From CAIKBL01 sp043734785 (lineage in GTDB: Bacteria; Pseudomonadota; Gammaproteobacteria; Ga0077536): DNA of 10,357 nt. The position numbers were made by a program, and so were the translations under genes. The stretch lies in contig JAYTEX010000077.1 in NCBI GenBank assembly GCA_043734785.1, positions 1-10,357 on the forward strand. Direction: 5' to 3'. Below the pieces are notes generated by a model. The model searched no databases, was not told where the DNA came from, and was given only the letters and a program-made list of their open reading frames with translations. Below are positions 1 to 5,620 of the stretch, piece by piece. The first letter of the stretch is position 1. Every line of letters begins with the position of its first letter.

Positions 1-636
1 CAGCTTGCACGCAACTTCGACGCCACCCGCGCCTAACTCCCAGTGAACGCCGAGGCGACGGATGAGCCGGGGCAGGCTCCAGAGTAAGACCAAGGCGCCG
101 GCGCCCATCAGGGCGCTCGGCAGATGCACGCTGGCGCGGTGACTCACCAGCGAGCGCGCGAGCTGGAACGCGGTCTCGCCGTGCCCCTGCATGCCGAACA
201 AGGGCTTCAATTGCCCGAGCACAATGAGCACCGCAGCGCCGGTCATGAAGCCGGCGATCACCGGATGGCTCATGAGGTTGGCGACAAAGCCCATCCGCAG
301 GCACCCCGCCGCCAGCAGCATCAGACCAGACAACATCGCGAGCCAGGTGGCAAGCATCAAGTACTCGGCGCTGCCCGCCGGTGCAAGCCCGGCCAGCGCG
401 CTCGCGGTCATCAAGGAAATCACCGCGACGGGCCCGACGGACAGCGTGCTACTCGACCCAAACAGCGCATAGGCCACGAGCGGCAAAATGCTCGCGTATA
501 AGCCAGTCTGCAGCGGCATCCCGGCCAGCTGCGCATAGGCCAGGCTCTGTGGCACCAGCATCACCACCACCACCACTGCGGCGCCAAAATCGCGCCCCGC
601 CGTCTGCGCAGAATAGCCGGAATACCAGGCGCTCAT
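1..636 (-). CDS. SulP family anion (sulfate-type) permease, N-terminal part, cut by window edge
   Basis: Reading leftward from an ATG at 636, 212 codons stay open to the window edge, so the 3' part (remaining helices and any STAS domain) is not visible. Residues 26-75 carry the SulP N-terminal signature, including MLVPQSLAYAQLAGMP, then GLYASILP and SVGPVAVISLM. Several hydrophobic segments follow (about 17-35, 47-60, 66-83, 92-110, 122-142, 173-186), consistent with an inner-membrane transporter. SulP proteins carry sulfate, bicarbonate or other anions; substrate and direction cannot be read here. It is the last visible gene of a leftward operon led by a BigR-like regulator, 22 bases after the DUF442 gene, so sulfate or sulfite movement linked to sulfide oxidation is a reasonable inference. 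No clear Shine-Dalgarno precedes the ATG. The frame stays open a little upstream, but the ATG leaves a normal short N-terminus. Confidence 0.9.
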   Translation of the reverse strand, partial: MSAWYSGYSAQTAGRDFGAAVVVVVMLVPQSLAYAQLAGMPLQTGLYASILPLVAYALFGSSSTLSVGPVAVISLMTASALAGLAPAGSAEYLMLATWLAMLSGLMLLAAGCLRMGFVANLMSHPVIAGFMTGAAVLIVLGQLKPLFGMQGHGETAFQLARSLVSHRASVHLPSALMGAGALVLLWSLPRLIRRLGVHWELGAGGVEVACKL

Positions 637-658
637 GCGGGTGGCGCCGTGGCTGGAC

Positions 659-1006
659 TCAGCCCTCGCTCGCGAGACGATAGAGCTTGGCGGCGCGCCC
701 GCCGGTGTAGCAGAACGCGAGGATTGGGGCGGGCAATCCGGCCATCAATCGCGAAAACTCGGCGACGGTATCCGCAGTAATCTCGCTCGGGACCACGGGC
801 ATATATTCATACCGTATGCCGGCGCGCGCGGCGGCGGTTGCCAAGGCCTCACTGGTGGGTTGTTGCTGGTCGGTGCTCTCGAAATCCGGTCGATTGTTGA
901 TCACGCTGCGAAAGCCTGCGGCAGCGACTGCGACCAAGTCTTCGGGCGCTAGTTGTGGTGAAGTCGCGAAATTCGGGCTGTGTCGGGTAAGCGTCAAGTC
1001 AGGCAT
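659..1006 (-). CDS. DUF442 / TIGR01244-type sulfurtransferase-phosphatase protein (BLH N-domain as a stand-alone gene)
   Basis: A 115-residue soluble protein matching the DUF442 family, the dual-specificity-phosphatase/rhodanese-like fold found as the N-terminal domain of BLH proteins. Visible marks are FxSVINNRPD at about 32-41 and the active-site loop FCYTGGRA at 98-105, with nucleophile Cys99 and Arg104 (C-x4-R). In this family the Cys is thought to carry persulfide or act on phosphate or thiosulfate; the exact reaction is unsettled. The start at 1006 is chosen because AAAGGA lies just upstream and the longer open frame to 1156 would sit on the neighbouring membrane gene. It lies 14 bases after the second YeeE/YedE gene and 22 before sulP, so it is very likely cotranscribed with the bigR-like gene. 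It probably works with the persulfide dioxygenase encoded on the other arm. Confidence 0.88.
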   Translation of the reverse strand: MPDLTLTRHSPNFATSPQLAPEDLVAVAAAGFRSVINNRPDFESTDQQQPTSEALATAAARAGIRYEYMPVVPSEITADTVAEFSRLMAGLPAPILAFCYTGGRAAKLYRLASEG

Positions 1007-1020
1007 GCCAAGTCCTTTGT

Positions 1021-1437
1021 TTAGGTTTTTTGACGGAGGAGATATTCGAACAAGGCCATGCCGGCCAACATCGCGGCGACAAATACTAGCGCCTCCGCGG
1101 CGCCAGATGCCACCGAGACCAGCGCCGGCCCCGGGCAGAACCCCGCAAGCCCCCAACCAGCGCCGAACGCCAAGCTGCCAAGTATCAAGCGTTTATCAAT
1201 TACGCGCGACTGAGGGATCTGGAGGGTCGCACCGAGCACCGCACGCGCACGCCCTTTAGCCACCTTAAACGCGGCCGCGGCGACCACCATCGCGCCGCCC
1301 ATGACCAACCCCAGCGAAGGATCCCAGGCGCCTGCGAGATCAAGAAACCCGATCACTTTAGCCGGATTCGTCATGCCGCCCAGGATGAGCCCGAGGCCGA
1401 AGACCAACCCCACCAACCCCGCACTGATGATCTGCAT
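1021..1437 (-). CDS. YeeE/YedE family (DUF6691-like) membrane protein, second half-unit
   Basis: A 138-residue inner-membrane protein with four likely helices (about 3-20, 41-58, 84-103, 112-132). It has the family blocks GGMTNPAKVIGFLDL (20-34), WDPSLGLVMGGA (38-49) and GWGLAGFCPGPA (94-105). Cys101 in the last block matches the position expected for a sulfur-handling cysteine in YeeE/TsuA-type thiosulfate transporters. Full TsuA-type proteins are about twice this size; here two half-size proteins are encoded side by side and may pair in the membrane. The start at 1437 is supported by AAGGGG 8 bases upstream, overlapping the stop codon of the preceding gene, with a 12-base gap. The substrate is unproven; thiosulfate, persulfide or another reduced sulfur species fits the operon. 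Confidence 0.9.
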   Translation of the reverse strand: MQIISAGLVGLVFGLGLILGGMTNPAKVIGFLDLAGAWDPSLGLVMGGAMVVAAAAFKVAKGRARAVLGATLQIPQSRVIDKRLILGSLAFGAGWGLAGFCPGPALVSVASGAAEALVFVAAMLAGMALFEYLLRQKT

Positions 1438-1449
1438 CGTCTGCGCCCC

Positions 1450-1884
1450 TTATCCCTGCCACCAATGACGCACGAGGTAGACGACGACGAAACCACTGGC
1501 CATAAAGCAGGCCGTGGCCACCATCGATCGCGGTGAGCCACGCGCCAAGCCACACACGCCGTGGCCGCTGGTGCAGCCTGAGCCATAGCGCGTACCGATC
1601 CCGACCAACAAGCCTGCGGCGATCAAAGTAGGATAATTCGCCGCGATCTCGACTGGCGGTAAGGGCGTGACAAGGCGATACACCAGCGGCGCAAGTAACA
1701 AGCCGCCCACGAAGGCGAGCCGCCAGGCGGTATCGCCACTCACCGGTCGCAGCAGGCCACCGACCACCCCACTGATACCTGCGATTCGGCCGTTGAGGAG
1801 AATCAGCATGGAGGCCGCAAGGCCGATCAAAATTCCGCCAGACAGCGACGTCCACGGCGTGAACTCCGACCAGTTAATCGTCAT
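1450..1884 (-). CDS. YeeE/YedE family membrane protein, first half-unit
   Basis: A 144-residue membrane protein with about four to five hydrophobic segments (15-32, 35-47, 55-70, 84-98, 121-139). The key block is GTRYGSGCTSGHGVCGLAR (97-115), the hallmark GSGCTSGHG of YeeE/YedE proteins, with Cys104 and Cys111. In the structurally known relative TsuA, conserved cysteines in the channel relay thiosulfate; a similar role here is inference. Its ATG overlaps the stop of the upstream regulator gene in an ATGA quartet at 1881-1884, which indicates translational coupling, and AAAGG lies just upstream. The next gene encodes the complementary half-unit. In known bigR operons a pair of such DUF395-type genes commonly accompanies the regulator and BLH, which supports the sulfide-response assignment. 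Confidence 0.91.
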   Translation of the reverse strand: MTINWSEFTPWTSLSGGILIGLAASMLILLNGRIAGISGVVGGLLRPVSGDTAWRLAFVGGLLLAPLVYRLVTPLPPVEIAANYPTLIAAGLLVGIGTRYGSGCTSGHGVCGLARGSPRSMVATACFMASGFVVVYLVRHWWQG

Positions 1885-2231
1885 CGGACCTTTTCCTTTA
1901 GCCGGTTGGCAGCTTTAGCGGGTTTGCAGAACAACTGATACAGCGTTTCCAGCAAGGTCAACAGACGCGGGTCGGCAATCTGGTAGTAGATGTGTTTGCC
2001 ATCCCGACGCGTGGTGACTACGCCCTCGCTGCGCAATACCCCAAGCTGTTGAGAGAGCGTCGGCTGCTGGATCCCCAGCAATTCCAAAAGCTCGCTCACG
2101 CAGCACTCACCCTGTGAAAGCTGACACAGCAGCAGCAGGCGGTCCTCGTTCGCCAGCACGCGCAAAACCCCAGCGGCTTCGGCCGCGGCGCGGCGTATCT
2201 GACGTATATCAAGGTCTGCGGTGTGCCCCAT
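1881..2231 (-). CDS. bigR: ArsR-family persulfide-responsive repressor, BigR/SqrR-like
   Basis: A 116-residue winged-helix regulator of the ArsR/SmtB fold. The region LRVLANEDRLLLLCQLSQGE (23-42) is typical, the recognition helix is near IQQPTLSQQLGVLRSEG (54-70), and the wing is TTRRDGKHIYYQIADPR (73-89). Cys36 and Cys102 are 66 residues apart, the spacing of the redox pair in BigR (Cys42/Cys108) and SqrR (Cys41/Cys107), which forms a disulfide or tetrasulfide with reactive sulfur and releases DNA. Two further cysteines (43, 44) sit beside the first. It heads the leftward operon and diverges from the persulfide dioxygenase gene, so it most likely represses both arms. No good Shine-Dalgarno precedes the ATG at 2231. 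A metal-sensing ArsR is less likely, since there is no CxC metal motif and the neighbours are sulfur genes. Confidence 0.88.
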   Translation of the reverse strand: MGHTADLDIRQIRRAAAEAAGVLRVLANEDRLLLLCQLSQGECCVSELLELLGIQQPTLSQQLGVLRSEGVVTTRRDGKHIYYQIADPRLLTLLETLYQLFCKPAKAANRLKEKVR

Positions 2232-2243
2232 AGCGCTATTTTA

Positions 2244-2272
2244 TTGCACGATTTATATTCTATATTTATATA
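2244..2272 (+). promoter_or_regulatory. Candidate promoter for the rightward persulfide dioxygenase gene
   Basis: TTGCAC (2244-2249) and TATATA (2267-2272) are separated by 17 bases. The -10 box overlaps that of the opposing promoter, so RNA polymerases and the repressor would compete for the same bases. The match is weaker than for the leftward promoter, and other registers within the AT tract are possible. A clear ribosome binding site, AAGGGAG at 2298-2304, follows 9 bases before the ATG. Confidence 0.42.
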
Positions 2273-2276
2273 TATT
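2251..2276. promoter_or_regulatory. AT-rich candidate operator for the BigR-like repressor
   Basis: Of these 26 bases 25 are A or T (only position 2260 is C), in an otherwise G+C-rich region. Imperfect dyads are visible around 2260 (ATAT arms at 2255-2258 and 2262-2265) and around 2266 (TATAT at 2261-2265 against ATATA at 2268-2272). BigR is known to bind an AT-rich palindromic element between divergent or adjacent target promoters. The tract covers the -10 boxes of both promoter candidates. The exact operator boundaries are inferred. Confidence 0.6.
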
Positions 2277-2293
2277 GTTCTACTAAATATCAA
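2265..2293 (-). promoter_or_regulatory. Sigma-70-type promoter for the leftward bigR-YeeE-DUF442-sulP operon
   Basis: On the minus strand TTGATA (2293-2288) is followed after exactly 17 bases by TATAAA (2270-2265), a near-consensus -35/-10 pair. Transcription would begin near 2258, giving a leader of about 27 bases before the regulator's ATG. The -10 box lies inside the AT-rich candidate operator, so autorepression is expected. Confidence 0.6.
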
Positions 2294-2313
2294 CCTCAAG
2301 GGAGCGCTCTGCC

Positions 2314-3174
2314 ATGGCCGCGAAATATAACGCTTTCTTCGATAAGGTGACCTCCACCTTCACTTACGTCGTCTATGATGGCGATGGCAGCGCCGCCGCG
2401 ATTATCGATCCGGTGCTCGACTACGACCACAAGTCTGGGCGCACGCGCACAGTCTCAAATGATGCGGTGATAGCCTTTGTCCATGAGCATCGTCTTGCCG
2501 TGCAATGGATCCTGGAAACACATGCGCATGCCGATCACCTGTCCGGGGCGGCGCTCCTCAAAGCGGCACTGGGTGGCAAGCTCGGAATCGGTAAGCAAAT
2601 CGGGACGGTACAAAGCGCATTCAAGCAGCTATTCAACCTCGAACCTGAGCTGGCGATTGATGGCTCCCAGTTCGACCATCTATTCGCAGACGATGAAGCG
2701 CTGAGCGTCGGCAAATTGCAAGGCAGGATCATGGCCGTGCCCGGGCATACGCCGGCCTGTGTCGCCTACAGGTTCGAGGATCTTTTGTTCGTGGGGGACA
2801 CCCTATTCATGCCGGATGTCGGCAGCGCACGGTGCGATTTTCCAGGCGGCGATGCGCGCACACTGTACGCCTCGATCCGCCGCCTACTGGCACTACCCGA
2901 GACCACCCGCATCATGGTGTGTCACGACTACCCACCGGCTGGGCGTGAGCCGCGCTCAGAAACCTCGGTTGCAGAGCAGCGCGCGAATAATATTCACGTG
3001 CATGACGGCATCTCGGAAGAAGCTTTCGTGACCATGCGCACGGCACGAGATAGAACCTTGGAAATGCCGCTCCTGATCATTCCCTCGATTCAGGTGAATA
3101 TTCGCGCAGGCTACCTGCCGCCGCCGGAAACCAACGGCAAGTCTTATTTGAAAATCCCAGTGAATGTGTTGTAG
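2314..3174 (+). CDS. blh: Persulfide dioxygenase, ETHE1/BLH-type metallo-beta-lactamase fold
   Basis: A 286-residue cytoplasmic enzyme expected to oxidise glutathione persulfide to sulfite with O2, using one iron. The metal motif is THAHADH at 69-75 (His70, His72, Asp74, His75), followed by PGHTPAC with His145, VGDTLF with Asp162, and CHDYPP with His204. The ETHE1 iron ligands correspond to His70, His145 and Asp162. The blocks MPDVGSARCDFPGGDARTLY (166-185) and NIRAGYLPPPETNG (262-275) are typical of the BLH branch of persulfide dioxygenases, as opposed to lactamases or glyoxalase II. It lacks the N-terminal DUF442 domain of Agrobacterium and Xylella BLH; that domain is encoded separately at 659-1006. 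The start has a strong AAGGGAG site. Transcription probably responds to the adjacent BigR-like repressor. Confidence 0.92.
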   Translation: MAAKYNAFFDKVTSTFTYVVYDGDGSAAAIIDPVLDYDHKSGRTRTVSNDAVIAFVHEHRLAVQWILETHAHADHLSGAALLKAALGGKLGIGKQIGTVQSAFKQLFNLEPELAIDGSQFDHLFADDEALSVGKLQGRIMAVPGHTPACVAYRFEDLLFVGDTLFMPDVGSARCDFPGGDARTLYASIRRLLALPETTRIMVCHDYPPAGREPRSETSVAEQRANNIHVHDGISEEAFVTMRTARDRTLEMPLLIIPSIQVNIRAGYLPPPETNGKSYLKIPVNVL

Positions 3175-3194
3175 AGGTCTGGATGCGCTAACTC

Positions 3195-3208
3195 GCGGCT
3201 CAGGCCGC
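3195..3208. repeat. Small G+C-rich stem-loop between convergent genes, REP-like
   Basis: GCGGC (3195-3199) and GCCGC (3204-3208) form a perfect 5-bp stem with a TCAG loop. Read on the minus strand it looks like the core of GGAGCGGC...GCCGCGA extragenic repeats common in gammaproteobacteria. It sits in the 62-base gap between the ends of the dioxygenase gene and hmgA. No T-tract follows on either strand, so a Rho-independent terminator is not supported. Only one copy is present in this window. Confidence 0.35.
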
Positions 3209-3236
3209 TCCGCCTGGAATGACGAAAATAGGGATT

Positions 3237-4538
3237 TCAATCACGCGGATACTGCCGCGTAAAGCCGCTCCAACAGGCGAGGTAATCGTTCTGCAGCTGT
3301 GGCAACCCCATCGCATGCACGGTAGGCACGATGATGTAACGCGACTCGAACATGAACGCGAGCGACGCGGCCATCCTGCTCGGTACCAGAACGCCCTCGG
3401 TCGCTTTTGCATACACGGCCTGTTCGGGTCCATGCGCGGACATGCAGTTGTGCAGACTCACCCCGCCCGGTTCAAAGCCCTTCTCCTTCGCATCGTACTG
3501 ACCGTAGAGAAGACCCATGAATTCGCTCATCACGTTACGATGGAACCAGGGTGGACGAAAGGTATGCTCGGCCACCAGCCAGCGTGGCGGAAAAATGACG
3601 AAATCGAGATTGGCCACTCCCGGCGTATCCGAGGGTGAAGTGAGCACCGTAAAGATGGAGGGATCCGGGTGATCGTAGCTGACCGTATTCATCGCATTGA
3701 ATGATTCGAGCGCGTACTTGACGGGATACGCCGTGCCGACCCAGCCGACCACATCGAGCGGCGAGTGGTCGAGCGTCGCTCGATAGCACTCGCCACCAAA
3801 TTTTGTGATCAGCTCGTATTCGCCTTCGCGATCCTCAAACCAGGCGACGGGTGCCTGAAAGTCCCGATCGTTGGCGAAGCCATCGGAACCGACCGGTCCA
3901 CGTTCCGGCAGCCGCATCAGCGCGCCATAGTTCTCGCAGACATAACCCCGGCTGGGGCCATCTGGCAACTCGACCCGAAACTTCATGCCGCGCGGGATCA
4001 GCGCCATCTCACCGGGTGCGACCTCAAGTCGACCACACTCGGTAAACAGCGCCAGGCGGCCTTGTTGCGGCAGGATCAACAGTTCACCATCGGCGTTATA
4101 AAAGAATCGATCCACCATCGAGCGCCCGGCGACATACAAATGTGCGCCCATACCAACCTGCATGGCGGCATTTCCGCACGCCGCCATGGTCACGATCCCA
4201 TCGACAAAATCTCCGGCGGCATCTGGAATCGGCAGCGGATCCCAGCGCCGCTGGTTAGGGCCTGGTCGCCCCTGGTCGCCTTGATCGAGTGGTGCGGTGC
4301 GCCACAGCGGCCTTGTCGCCGGCGTGAATTCTCCCTGCAGAACCGAGGGACGAATGCGATAGCACCAGGTTCGTCGATTCTCCCTGCGTGGCGCGGTGAA
4401 TGCTGTGGCGCTAATTTTCTCGGCATACAGGCCGAACGGAACCTGCTGGGGCGAGAACTGCCCGTGGGGAATCGCGCCACAGACGGCCTCTGTGACATGT
4501 TCGTTCGCGAATCCGGAAAGATACTTGAGATCGGCCAT
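3237..4538 (-). CDS. hmgA: Homogentisate 1,2-dioxygenase
   Basis: A 433-residue cytoplasmic non-haem iron(II) enzyme that opens the ring of homogentisate to maleylacetoacetate in tyrosine/phenylalanine catabolism. The N-terminal LKYLSGFANEH block, the FNAMNTVSYDHPDPSIFTVL block and the iron site are all present: WFHRNVMSEFMG supplies His and Glu (residues 333 and 339 from this start) and CMSAHGP supplies the third ligand, His369, matching human His335, Glu341 and His371. Length is normal and no key residue is lost. An in-frame ATG nine bases earlier (4547) abuts the AGAGGG sequence directly. The ATG at 4538 is preferred because AGAGGG is then 9 bases upstream. The gene runs leftward, divergent from the FAH-family gene, and ends facing the dioxygenase gene. 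Confidence 0.96.
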   Translation of the reverse strand: MADLKYLSGFANEHVTEAVCGAIPHGQFSPQQVPFGLYAEKISATAFTAPRRENRRTWCYRIRPSVLQGEFTPATRPLWRTAPLDQGDQGRPGPNQRRWDPLPIPDAAGDFVDGIVTMAACGNAAMQVGMGAHLYVAGRSMVDRFFYNADGELLILPQQGRLALFTECGRLEVAPGEMALIPRGMKFRVELPDGPSRGYVCENYGALMRLPERGPVGSDGFANDRDFQAPVAWFEDREGEYELITKFGGECYRATLDHSPLDVVGWVGTAYPVKYALESFNAMNTVSYDHPDPSIFTVLTSPSDTPGVANLDFVIFPPRWLVAEHTFRPPWFHRNVMSEFMGLLYGQYDAKEKGFEPGGVSLHNCMSAHGPEQAVYAKATEGVLVPSRMAASLAFMFESRYIIVPTVHAMGLPQLQNDYLACWSGFTRQYPRD

Positions 4539-4576
4539 GTCACCCATCCCTCTACTTTTATTTGCCGTGAATCGCG

Positions 4577-4605
4577 AGCATAGTTTTACACGTGATTATT
4601 CTCAA
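4577..4605 (-). promoter_or_regulatory. Candidate sigma-70 promoter of hmgA
   Basis: On the minus strand TTGAGA (4605-4600) is separated by 17 bases from TATGCT (4582-4577). The spacer contains the palindrome CACGTG (4589-4594), which could be part of an operator, but no regulator gene is adjacent. The 94-base gap to the divergent FAH-family gene must also carry that gene's promoter; I could not pick a convincing one. Confidence 0.42.
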
Positions 4606-4632
4606 CGCGAATCCGCGCAAGGCCGCATCTGC

Positions 4633-5619
4633 ATGAAACTTGCTACGCTAAAAACGGCTTCCCGGGATGGGCGCCTGGTGGTCGTCGATCTCGAACTCAC
4701 GCGCGCACGCGCGGTGCCGCACATTGCACCTACCCTGCAAGCAGCCTTGGATCGCTGGCGCGAGGTGGAACCTGCGCTGCAGGAGGTGTATCGCGATCTC
4801 TGTGGGCGGCGCACGAACGGCGATATTGATTTCGCCGCGCGCAACTTCGCCGCACCGCTGCCGCGCGCCTATCACTGGGTCGATGGCAGTGCCTATGTGA
4901 ACCATGTCGAATTGGTGCGCAAGGCGCGCGGCGCGGAGATACCCGCCAGTTTCTGGACCGATCCCCTCGTCTACCAGGGCGGATCGGACGACCTGCTCGG
5001 CGCCTGCGATCCGATCCTCGCCGTCAGCGAAGCGCATGGGATCGATCTGGAAGCGGAAATCGCGGTGATCACGGATGACGTACCGCTCGGCACCCCGAGC
5101 GCCGCGGCGGGTCAGCATATCAAGCTGCTCATGCTCGTTAACGACATCTCTCTGCGCAATCTGATCCCTGACGAACTGGCCAAAGGCTTTGGCTTCTATC
5201 AGGGCAAGCCGGCCAGCGCCTTCTCGCCGGTCGCGGTCACGCCTGACGAACTCGGCGCTGCGTGGCGCGACTGTAAGGTGCATCTACCGCTCACGACGCA
5301 TCTCAACGGCATGCTCTTGGGCCAGCCCGAATGCGGGGTCGACATGACCTTCAGCTTTTGCGATCTGATCGCGCATGTGACGAAAACTCGCCGGTTGGGC
5401 GCGGGCACTATCGTCGGCTCCGGTACGGTATCCAACTACGATCGCAGCAAGGGTTCGGCCTGCATCGCCGAACGGCGGATGCTGGAGACGCTCGCCGAGG
5501 GCACACCGCAAACGCCGTTTTTAAAGTTTGGCGATCGGGTTCGAATTGAAATGCTGACCCCTGCGGGCGTGTCGATTTTTGGCGCGATCGAGCAACTGGT
5601 CGTTGCCGCGGCGAGGTAG
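4633..5619 (+). CDS. Fumarylacetoacetate hydrolase-family protein (fumarylacetoacetase-like)
   Basis: A 328-residue enzyme of the FAH fold, which hydrolyses carbon-carbon bonds of 1,3-dicarbonyl acids. Next to hmgA its likely job is to split fumarylacetoacetate, or maleylacetoacetate directly, to fumarate or maleate plus acetoacetate. The metal site is visible as LEAEIAVITDDV (Glu140, Glu142), and Asp171 in LMLVNDISLRN. Family blocks QGKPASAFSPVAVTP (190-204) and GAGTIVGSGTVSNYD (256-270) follow. It is shorter than classical FahA (about 420-430 residues) and belongs to the roughly 330-residue bacterial group starting MKLATLK. The frame is open upstream into hmgA, but the ATG at 4633 is chosen from the family N-terminus, with a modest AAGG site 10 bases before it. 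It begins a rightward operon. Confidence 0.9.
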   Translation: MKLATLKTASRDGRLVVVDLELTRARAVPHIAPTLQAALDRWREVEPALQEVYRDLCGRRTNGDIDFAARNFAAPLPRAYHWVDGSAYVNHVELVRKARGAEIPASFWTDPLVYQGGSDDLLGACDPILAVSEAHGIDLEAEIAVITDDVPLGTPSAAAGQHIKLLMLVNDISLRNLIPDELAKGFGFYQGKPASAFSPVAVTPDELGAAWRDCKVHLPLTTHLNGMLLGQPECGVDMTFSFCDLIAHVTKTRRLGAGTIVGSGTVSNYDRSKGSACIAERRMLETLAEGTPQTPFLKFGDRVRIEMLTPAGVSIFGAIEQLVVAAAR

Positions 5620-5620
5620 C

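Noticed and set aside
124..683. Plus-strand frames over the left end
   Set aside because: They are antisense to the SulP gene; the proteins are low-complexity, Arg/Pro/His-rich translations without motifs.
659..1156. Longer minus-strand frame adding 50 residues to the DUF442 protein
   Set aside because: It overlaps the conserved second YeeE/YedE gene; the ATG at 1006 has a ribosome binding site and matches the domain start.
3201..3216. CAGGC/GCCTG hairpin as a Rho-independent terminator for blh or hmgA
   Set aside because: The stem is only 5 bp, no T-tract follows on either strand, and it competes with the better GCGGC/GCCGC pairing.
3260..3275. GCCGCTCC here looked like a second copy of the REP-like element at 3195-3212
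   Set aside because: It lies within the C-terminal codons of hmgA, where the protein LACWSGFTRQYP matches the family's usual ending, so the similarity is chance.
4539..4547. Earlier ATG for hmgA at 4547
   Set aside because: The AGAGGG site directly touches that ATG, too close for use; it is well spaced for the ATG at 4538.
4396..4632. Upstream extension of the FAH-family frame
   Set aside because: It runs antisense through the hmgA N-terminus; the family begins at MKLATLK, at the ATG at 4633.
4648..5283. Long antisense frame of about 211 codons opposite the FAH-family gene
   Set aside because: High G+C codon use keeps antisense frames open; the sense strand carries clear FAH motifs and the antisense product resembles nothing.
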